Assembly: GCF_018596335.1 (NCBI RefSeq)
Contig: NZ_JAHEPS010000003.1
Span: 62,001-126,000 of the forward strand
DNA from: Shewanella jiangmenensis
GTDB taxonomy: Bacteria; Pseudomonadota; Gammaproteobacteria; Enterobacterales; Shewanellaceae
Reading direction: 5' to 3'
Length of the DNA: 64,000 nucleotides
The translations under genes and the position numbers were made by a program. The notes beneath the pieces are model-generated. The model saw only the letters and a program-made list of their open reading frames with translations, had not been told where the DNA came from and ran no database searches. Shown in pieces: positions 54,383-61,600 of the stretch (position 1 is its first letter; every line of letters begins with the position of its first letter).

Positions 54383-56545
54383 ATGAAAGTACAACTGGAT
54401 TTGGCAAACTGCTACGGCATTAATCAATTGTCGAAAGAGCTGAACTTTAGCAAAACAGCAAAAAATGATGGAGTTAACTCGCTTTATGCTCCAAATGGAA
54501 CACTGAAAACTTCATTAGCAAAAACATTTAAAGATGTAGAAGCTGGCAAGCCGACAAGTGATCTCATCTTTCCAAGCAGAACGACGACTAGAGATATAAA
54601 GATCGATGGCGTGGATATTTCAGCTGAACAGGTGCTGGTGATCGATTCATACAATGAAAGCTATAGCTCTCAGCAAGTATCAACATTGCTGGTCAATGAA
54701 GAATTGAAGCAACAATATGAAACAGCCCTTAAAGAGGTCGATGGTAAGCGAAAGACTTTGCTTACTGCAGTAGCTAGCGCATCTGGAAAGCGAGACGCTA
54801 AAGAGTTACTAAGTGAAGTTTTTTCTAGACCGCTGAGTGAGTTGCTACCACTTTTGGTTGAGCTTGCCGGTGAAGAACACCCAGATTTTACGCACTATGG
54901 TCAAATCAAGTTTGATTTACTATTCAACCCTAAGGTCATTCAGCTCGTCACATCTGCAGACTTTGGACAAGATCTTGCCGAATACGTAAGTACTTACGAC
55001 AGACTGATCGAAAGTTCGACAGTATTATCAAAAAGCTTCAACCATCAAAAAGCTGATAATGTATCTAAGAGTCTGACAGAAAATGGCTTTTTCAGTGCTT
55101 CGCATAGTGTGAACATATCAATTAATGGTACTAAACAAGAAATTTCTTCCAAGAAAGAGCTGAATGAACTACTTCAGGCAGAGCAGGAGAAAATTCTTGA
55201 AAATCCTGAATTAAAAGAAAAGTTTAGTCGTGTAGATAGCCAACTTAAAAATAAAGAGACACAAACCTTCCGCGACTTCATAACAGATAATCAGCACATC
55301 TTGTTGGAATATTCCGACGTAAACCAGTTTAAGCAGAAAGTGTTGTTGGGCTATCTCCAGTCCGCACAAACAGCTTGGGTGGATCTTGTTGGGACCTATC
55401 AATCTAATCAAGAACTGGTATCTAGAATTGTTGAAGAGGCAAAAGAAGAACAAACTATCTGGGAAACAGTTGTAGACACCTTCAATAAGCGCTTTAACGT
55501 CCCATTTAAGCTAAGTGTAGACAACCAAGTTGAGGTTATTCTCAATGATGCCGCACCTACTATTAAGTTTGAGTTTGACGATGGACGTGGTGAGTCCGAG
55601 ATTGTTGGACAATCAAGCTTACTCGAAGCGTTAAGCCAAGGTGAAAAACGAGCTCTATACATCCTTAACGTACTATTCGAAATTGAAGCTCGACGTCAAA
55701 GTGCTAAGCCAATCCTGATAGTGATTGATGATATCGCTGACTCATTTGATTACAAGAATAAGTATGCAATCGTTGAATATCTGCGTGATATTGCAAAAGT
55801 TAGCCATTTTTATCTGCTGATGCTAACTCATAATTTTGATTTTCATCGTATTGTAAGCAGTAGATTAGGAGTGCAACGCAGTAATCGTCATATGGCTACT
55901 AAGTCATCAACTGAGATCTCACTAAATCCAGAAAAATACCAAAATGATGTGTTTAATGCTTGGAAACAGGACTTGGGAACAAATCCTCATTATCTATTAG
56001 CTAGTATCCCTTTTGCCCGAAACCTCGCAGAGTACTGTGGTTATGAAGAGCACTTTGGTACTCTGACATCACTACTTCATCTAAAAGCTGATACTAAAGA
56101 TATTAAGATCAGTGACATTCAGGCGATGTACAGAGAAATCTTCACTGATAAAGCAACACTTGAACTCCCTGGTGGAACAGACTTGGTTTTTAACAAAATT
56201 ATTGAGGCGAGTGATGTGCTTACAGCAGCGCCACAAGAATCACCAGATCTTGAGAGTAAGGTAATTTTAGCAATGGCGATTAGACTCAGTGCTGAGGATT
56301 TTATGATTAATAAAATTGCTGAACCAGAGTTTGTCGCAAGCATCAGATCTAACCAAACACGAGTTTTATTCGACAAATACGTCAATCTCTATCCGGGGGA
56401 ATGCGAAATCATTGCTTTGTTGGATCAGGTAAACCTCATGACACCTGAGAACATTCATTTGAATTCGTTTATGTATGAGCCAATTCTCGATATGTCAGCT
56501 CACAGCTTGTATCGCTTATACTCAGGATTGAAAAACTTGTTATAA
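54383..56545 (+). CDS. Lone ABC-type/AAA_13-like ATPase, candidate defence protein
   Basis: A 720-residue protein with an ABC/SMC-like ATPase split by a long helical insert. It has a degenerate Walker A APNGTLKTS (residues 36-44), signature LSQGEKR (417-423), Walker B ILIVIDD (444-450) and H-loop LTHN (His483). The middle (about 110-360) is helical. The C-terminal 200 residues include Arg546-x3-Glu550 with nearby His557/His566, and Arg634-x3-Glu638 with His692 in the segment NIHLNSFMYEP. Either could be an Arg-Glu-His ribonuclease-like set as in PrrC/RloC anticodon nucleases, but this is not proven. The gene is clearly more AT-rich than its neighbours, stands alone and is bracketed by inverted repeats, so it was probably transferred. 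Confidence 0.8.
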   Translation: MKVQLDLANCYGINQLSKELNFSKTAKNDGVNSLYAPNGTLKTSLAKTFKDVEAGKPTSDLIFPSRTTTRDIKIDGVDISAEQVLVIDSYNESYSSQQVSTLLVNEELKQQYETALKEVDGKRKTLLTAVASASGKRDAKELLSEVFSRPLSELLPLLVELAGEEHPDFTHYGQIKFDLLFNPKVIQLVTSADFGQDLAEYVSTYDRLIESSTVLSKSFNHQKADNVSKSLTENGFFSASHSVNISINGTKQEISSKKELNELLQAEQEKILENPELKEKFSRVDSQLKNKETQTFRDFITDNQHILLEYSDVNQFKQKVLLGYLQSAQTAWVDLVGTYQSNQELVSRIVEEAKEEQTIWETVVDTFNKRFNVPFKLSVDNQVEVILNDAAPTIKFEFDDGRGESEIVGQSSLLEALSQGEKRALYILNVLFEIEARRQSAKPILIVIDDIADSFDYKNKYAIVEYLRDIAKVSHFYLLMLTHNFDFHRIVSSRLGVQRSNRHMATKSSTEISLNPEKYQNDVFNAWKQDLGTNPHYLLASIPFARNLAEYCGYEEHFGTLTSLLHLKADTKDIKISDIQAMYREIFTDKATLELPGGTDLVFNKIIEASDVLTAAPQESPDLESKVILAMAIRLSAEDFMINKIAEPEFVASIRSNQTRVLFDKYVNLYPGECEIIALLDQVNLMTPENIHLNSFMYEPILDMSAHSLYRLYSGLKNLL

Positions 56546-56921
56546 ACCTCAGAGTTATGAGGAGCAGTGCTCACTCCAAGTTGTACCTGTCCCATTTGGC
56601 GTTAAGAAGAGCGGGGACAGCTATAACACTTTTGCTGAGGGATACACCATTTCCCATCGAAGCGGCCAAGGGTGTTGCTGAAAATGGCCTAGCGAGGCAT
56701 GGATGCCGAAGCAGCGCCAGTCGAATCAGGGATGAGCGTCTGGCGCGTTAGCCAATTTTCAGCATAAACCCGAAGGGGCTTTCCGCTTCGTTTGGGGTCG
56801 CTGGGGGATTGGACAAGGGGGCAAGTCGATACTGCCCCCTTTCCCCGGGTGTGGGTCGGAGACCCACGACTTTAAGTCGCTTGCAAAGCGACATCCTTTG
56901 CAAAAGCGTCTGGCTTACGCA
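56546..56921. other. Region between the ATPase gene and pfaD
   Basis: 376 bp without a credible gene; most of it is the right copy of the inverted element. Confidence 0.7.
56640..56895. repeat. Right copy of the inverted element flanking the ATPase gene
   Basis: Reverse-complement counterparts of the left copy are visible: CGAGGCATGGATGCCGA, the AAAATTGGC...TTTTCAGC part, CCCCGGGTGTGGGT, CCCACGACTT and GTCGCTTGCAAAGCGACA. The order is preserved and the orientation is opposite. Confidence 0.8.
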
Positions 56922-58547
56922 CTAAGCCAACCGTTCTAACGGCCGATACCGTGCCACCGAAGCAGGCAACACAACCCCTTGAGCCTTCAAAGCATTCACC
57001 CGATGTAAATACGCTGCCCCGCTGAGCAAATGCAGTGCCAAATCCACTGCGCGGCGTTCGCGGTAATCATCAAGATACGTCCCCTTCGACCAGCCGTTAA
57101 AGGCCCCCAAGGCTGGCCCGGCCCAGATTTGATAATCCATCTCGCGGCCAGTTTCGCCGGTATTCGACCAGCGGCTGGAGAGCCCCAGATACCAGCGGAA
57201 AATCAGTGCCATCTTACGCTTGGGGTTACCCTCGGCGCGCTGAATTTGACTGGGATCGCGGGCCATAAAATGCGCCACCGTGCCTTGCCAAATGTCATCG
57301 AGACTGGCGCGAAATACCTGGGCTTCAAGCTTGGCGCGCTCATCGGCCGGAATGGCTTCGATGCTGTCGTAGCGGCTGTAAAGCTCGTACAGCTTGTTGG
57401 CGCGCATCGGGAACAGGGTGCCACGTTTTACTACCTGCAGCTTAACGCCCATCTCGAACATGTCGGCGGCGGGTGCCATGGTCACGTCCGCCATCTCGGT
57501 GGTGGCCAGCAGTTTGCGGGTATGCTCGCTGGCACCGGCCTCGATACAGGCCTGATTGATGGAGCCGGTCACGATAAAATCCGCGCCCATGTTGAAGGCG
57601 GCGAGCGCCGCATCCGGGGTGCCTATGCCGCCGCCTGCACCCACGCGAATGGGGGTGGCAAAGGCGTGCTGGGCTTGCAGCTCGTCTCTGAGCGCCAGAA
57701 TAGTCGGCAACAAAGTGACCAGTGGGCGGTTGTCGGTGTGACCGCCTGAGTCGGCTTCGGCGGTGATGTCATCGGCCATGGGCACCAGCAGGGCAAGCTC
57801 GGCCTGTTCACTGCTGATATGGCCATCGGCGACCAGGGCATCGAGCATCTTTTTCGGCGCACTCTTCATAAAGTGGCTCGCGACCTCGGTGCGGCTGATT
57901 TTGGCGATAACCTTGTTTTTAATGACGATATTGCCATCTCTATCGCGGCTTAAGCCTGCGGCGCGGTAACGGACTATGTGCGGGGTTAGCGCCAAAAAGG
58001 CCGAGGCTTCTACCGTGTGTACGCCGTGCTTTAAATAAAGCTCCACCGCGCCTTGCTCAAGCGCAGGTTCACTGGGGCTGTGGATGAGGTTAAAGGCGTA
58101 GGGGCCCTTTGGCAGCTCGGCCTGAATGCGCTTGATTGCGGCTTCAACCCGCGCGGGCACCAGACCCGCGGCGCCAAAGGAGCAGAGAATGCCTGCTTTA
58201 CCGAGCGCTATTACCAGCTCTTCGGAGGCGATGCCATTGGCCATGGCGCCGGCGTAGTAGGCGTATTTTACCCCGTGGCAGCGGCGAAAATCCTCACTGC
58301 CAAGCTCGGTGGCGGCAAAGGGGGCGGCAAAGGCGGAGACCTGAGCCGAGCCTGTTTTTGCTGGCTCGCGCTTCTTGTCGCTTACGCTAAGCTCAACTGC
58401 CGCGTGGCTGACGCCAAGCTCGCTGCCCGGCAGCCGAGCCATGTACACAGGCTTATCCAGCGCAAGCAGCGCCGCCTTGATGTCTGCATCGCTGCTCACG
58501 CTGAGGGCCGGGTCTATGGCCCAGGGCCACTTGAAAGCTGTGCTCAT
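56922..58547 (-). CDS. pfaD: PfaD, enoyl reductase of the omega-3 polyunsaturated fatty acid synthase
   Basis: A 541-residue flavoprotein of the nitronate-monooxygenase-like TIM-barrel family. It supplies the trans-acting enoyl reduction in bacterial EPA/DHA synthesis. Segments typical of PfaD are KYAYYAGAMANGIASEELVI, AYNLIHSPSEPALE (here YAFNLIHSPSEP), FMKSAPKKMLDALV, VPMADDITAEADSGGHTDNR and RVGAGGGIGTPDAALAAF. FMN should sit in the barrel. It follows pfaC by 77 bp on the same strand, matching the known pfaA-B-C-D order. Its downstream side is the junction with the repeat-flanked ATPase cassette. Confidence 0.95.
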   Translation of the reverse strand: MSTAFKWPWAIDPALSVSSDADIKAALLALDKPVYMARLPGSELGVSHAAVELSVSDKKREPAKTGSAQVSAFAAPFAATELGSEDFRRCHGVKYAYYAGAMANGIASEELVIALGKAGILCSFGAAGLVPARVEAAIKRIQAELPKGPYAFNLIHSPSEPALEQGAVELYLKHGVHTVEASAFLALTPHIVRYRAAGLSRDRDGNIVIKNKVIAKISRTEVASHFMKSAPKKMLDALVADGHISSEQAELALLVPMADDITAEADSGGHTDNRPLVTLLPTILALRDELQAQHAFATPIRVGAGGGIGTPDAALAAFNMGADFIVTGSINQACIEAGASEHTRKLLATTEMADVTMAPAADMFEMGVKLQVVKRGTLFPMRANKLYELYSRYDSIEAIPADERAKLEAQVFRASLDDIWQGTVAHFMARDPSQIQRAEGNPKRKMALIFRWYLGLSSRWSNTGETGREMDYQIWAGPALGAFNGWSKGTYLDDYRERRAVDLALHLLSGAAYLHRVNALKAQGVVLPASVARYRPLERLA

Positions 58548-58624
58548 CTGTACTCTCTTTTAGGCGCCGTAGCGCCGTGTTTATTCTTGTAAATTTGCGG
58601 TTTAGCTGGCGTATTCATCGCCGC

Positions 58625-61600
58625 TCAGGCTTCTTCAATGGCAAGCGCCAGGGAGCTGATTTCGTAAATGCGCAGGCCATCTTTGGCAAGCCAGGCGTCG
58701 GCCTTGAGGGTGACGCGGCCTGCTTCCCTTTCGATGGAGGTGATGTGCAGCTCCAGCGACATCTGCCTGTTTAGCGGGCTGATTTGGCCACGGTACTTCC
58801 ACTTCACACGGCTTAGGCAGTGATTAAAGCGTGGGTTTTGGAATTCATTTCCAAGACCCGCATCCAGCGCGAAGCTGGACAGCAGCTCGATAATGGCCTC
58901 GACCCCCAAAGAGCCCGGCATCACCGGATCCTGATGGAAGTGGAAGCGGAAGAACCAGTCGCTTGGGTCAATGGTGCGCTCGCCGTACACATAGCCAAGG
59001 CCCGCCTTGCCGCCACTGCGGACGATATCCACCTTGTCGACAAAGTTCAGGCGGCCGCCTGGCAGGCGCAGATGGGGCTTGCCGGGGGCGGCCTGATACA
59101 GGGCGCAGCTGTCATCGCGAAGCTTATAGCTGATGTCGGGGCTCTGCTTTTGCGCCTCAATCCAGGGCGTGGTGATTTTGCCGTTGTCCAGCCCCAACTG
59201 GTGGGTAAGCGCCTCTGCCTTGAAGTAACCAAACACCGCCTTACCCTCATAGAAGGGCTCACCGTCTGCCGCCAGCGCAAAGCTGAAGGTCTGGATGATA
59301 TTGGTGCCTGACATGACTGTGCTTAGGAGGCGCGAGTCGTTGCTGATGGTCTTGCCGCGAAGGTCGATGTCTTTAATGAGCGTGCCTTCGCCGTCGAGAT
59401 TGCGGAAAAACAGTTCAAGCCCCGGGAAGCCCAACGTGGTGCCCATATAGCCCGAGATAAAGCCGTTTGGCTGCAGGGCGATTTCCATCAAAATGGAGTA
59501 GGGCATGCGCGCCGGATGGCTGTTTTCGGCAAAATACCAGGCCTTGGGCGGCACTTCGTACTCGCCGAGGCAGGATGCCGGTGCCTTGAAGTCGCCGCGC
59601 TTGCCGTTAACCTCCACCACCCGGGTGGTGAGCTGCAAATCGCCGCAGGGGGTGCGCGGCGGAATAAGGCCGCGGTACACGGCGAACTCGGGCCCGAAGC
59701 AGTTTTCGATATTGCCGGTGGCAAACTCGAACAGGTGCCAGGGGGTAAAGGGCACAGAATCCGGGGTGCGATTTGCCGATTTTGCTGAATTGTCTGTCGT
59801 CAGCGGCGCTTCGATATGCTTCACCGGTACCACGCCTTTGATGGGCGTGGCGCTCAGGTCGGGCTCGTGGGTCATCAGCGGCGCATGGATGGATGCCTGA
59901 CGGCCTTCGAGCAGCGCTTTATTTACGTTGGCCGCAATTTCGGTTTCTGAAGCGTAGCGAGTGCAGTCGTCGTCTTCCTTGAGCATCACGCCAAGGTTCT
60001 GGAAGTCCACCACCACTTTTCCGTCGAGGATGATTTCGATATTGGCCTTGGCCCAGGGGGAGGGGGTAAGGCCGATGTCGGTGACTTCCATGCGGTAGCT
60101 TAGGCGGTTCGATTGAGGCAGCACCTGACCACGGCAACGCACCTTCTGCGGCGCATCCTTTAATGGCTGGAAGCGGCCGTTTTTGGTGAGTTTGTGCAGC
60201 CCCAGGTGCAGCATGTAAAACTGCAGCAGCTGACCACAGCCTTCGGCCATCAGCGAGCCTGCCATCACCTGATCGTCTTTGAAGTGACAGGGGAAATACC
60301 AGTGATCCGGCTCAAGCTGCTTATGGCCTTCGATAAGCCCAAGGCCCCAGGCGCCGCCGCTGACATCCACCTTGCTCACTTCTTCAATCATCAAAAACTT
60401 TTCAGAAGCAAAACAGATGGATGGCTGATGGAAGCCCAAATCGTGGCTTGGACCGAAGCAGCCCGCCACATCGGCGGCAAGCAGGCGCGAGACCTTATCG
60501 TAACCAAACTGGGTTTTATCGCAGGCAATCAGCGGCGTGAAGCTACGCGGATTGGCCATGGCGGCACTGCGCTGTTTGATTTCATCCTCGGTGCGGATAA
60601 CCCCTTTGCCGTCGGCAAGCTCGGCATCGGTAAAGAAGCCGGCGCAGCCACCGTCCATCTTGAGGATAAGCCTGTCGCCCACGAAGCACTCGTAGGAGAA
60701 GAAAAACAGCAGAGTGTCGCCGTTGCGGGCGTAGTTGTTGATGGAGATATCGTACCTTAGGGTATCGCCGCCACGGGGCAGGTCGCCAAGGAAGGTAAGG
60801 GTGCAGTCCAGCAGGCGATAGACCCGCTCGCCCTTGTTTTCAAGGTCGATGCCAAGGAAGGAGATCAGCATCAAGTCGCACTGACCCGACTCCACCGCCA
60901 CCGCCCAGGGTATCTGGCCGTCTACCAGATAGGGGGCGTCCACCGGAATATCGTATTCGGTGGTCATGGTGCTTGGCTTATATTCGCCCAGTTTGGCGTT
61001 GAGTTTGGTTACCCGCGACACCAGCAGATAGTCGGTGGTGGGCAGCCGCACCCGGCGCTTGTAGCTGTCGATAATGGCGTAATCCGGGCCAAACACCGGG
61101 GCGATATCGCCCTCGGCGTACTCAACCAAATCGGCATAATCCCAAATGCAGTCTTTTTCCGCCTGGCTAAGCGGCGTTTGTTCAACTGCGGCTGGTGTTG
61201 CCAGCTGGGCCCTGGGCTGGCTCACTTCCACCTCGGGCAGACTGATTTCCACCTTCGGCAAAGTGAGTTGCAGCGGCTTATTCTCGCTCACTGCCGCGGC
61301 GATGGCGGCATTGCTTATCTCACCCGTGCTTATCTCACCCCTGCTTATCTCACTAGAGCTGCCCGCCATCAGGGCGCGGGCAAGCTTAAGCCCTGCCTCG
61401 CGGCTTTTCAAAAATGCCTGATGGGCCTCAAGGGCCGCCAGATGATTTTGAGCAAGCAGCCCTTGAGCGAACTGATTCTGTGTGAGCTTTTCCTGATCGG
61501 ATTGATTGTGCGTCTGGGGCGAATGTTCAGAGCTACTTGCCATGGAGGGCGACTTATCCTCTGCTGCTAAGGTCGTTTTGTTGTGTGTGTCTGGCTGGGT

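Noticed and set aside
56557..56751. 64-codon frame right of the ATPase gene
   Set aside because: It lies in the right inverted element, without ribosome-binding site.
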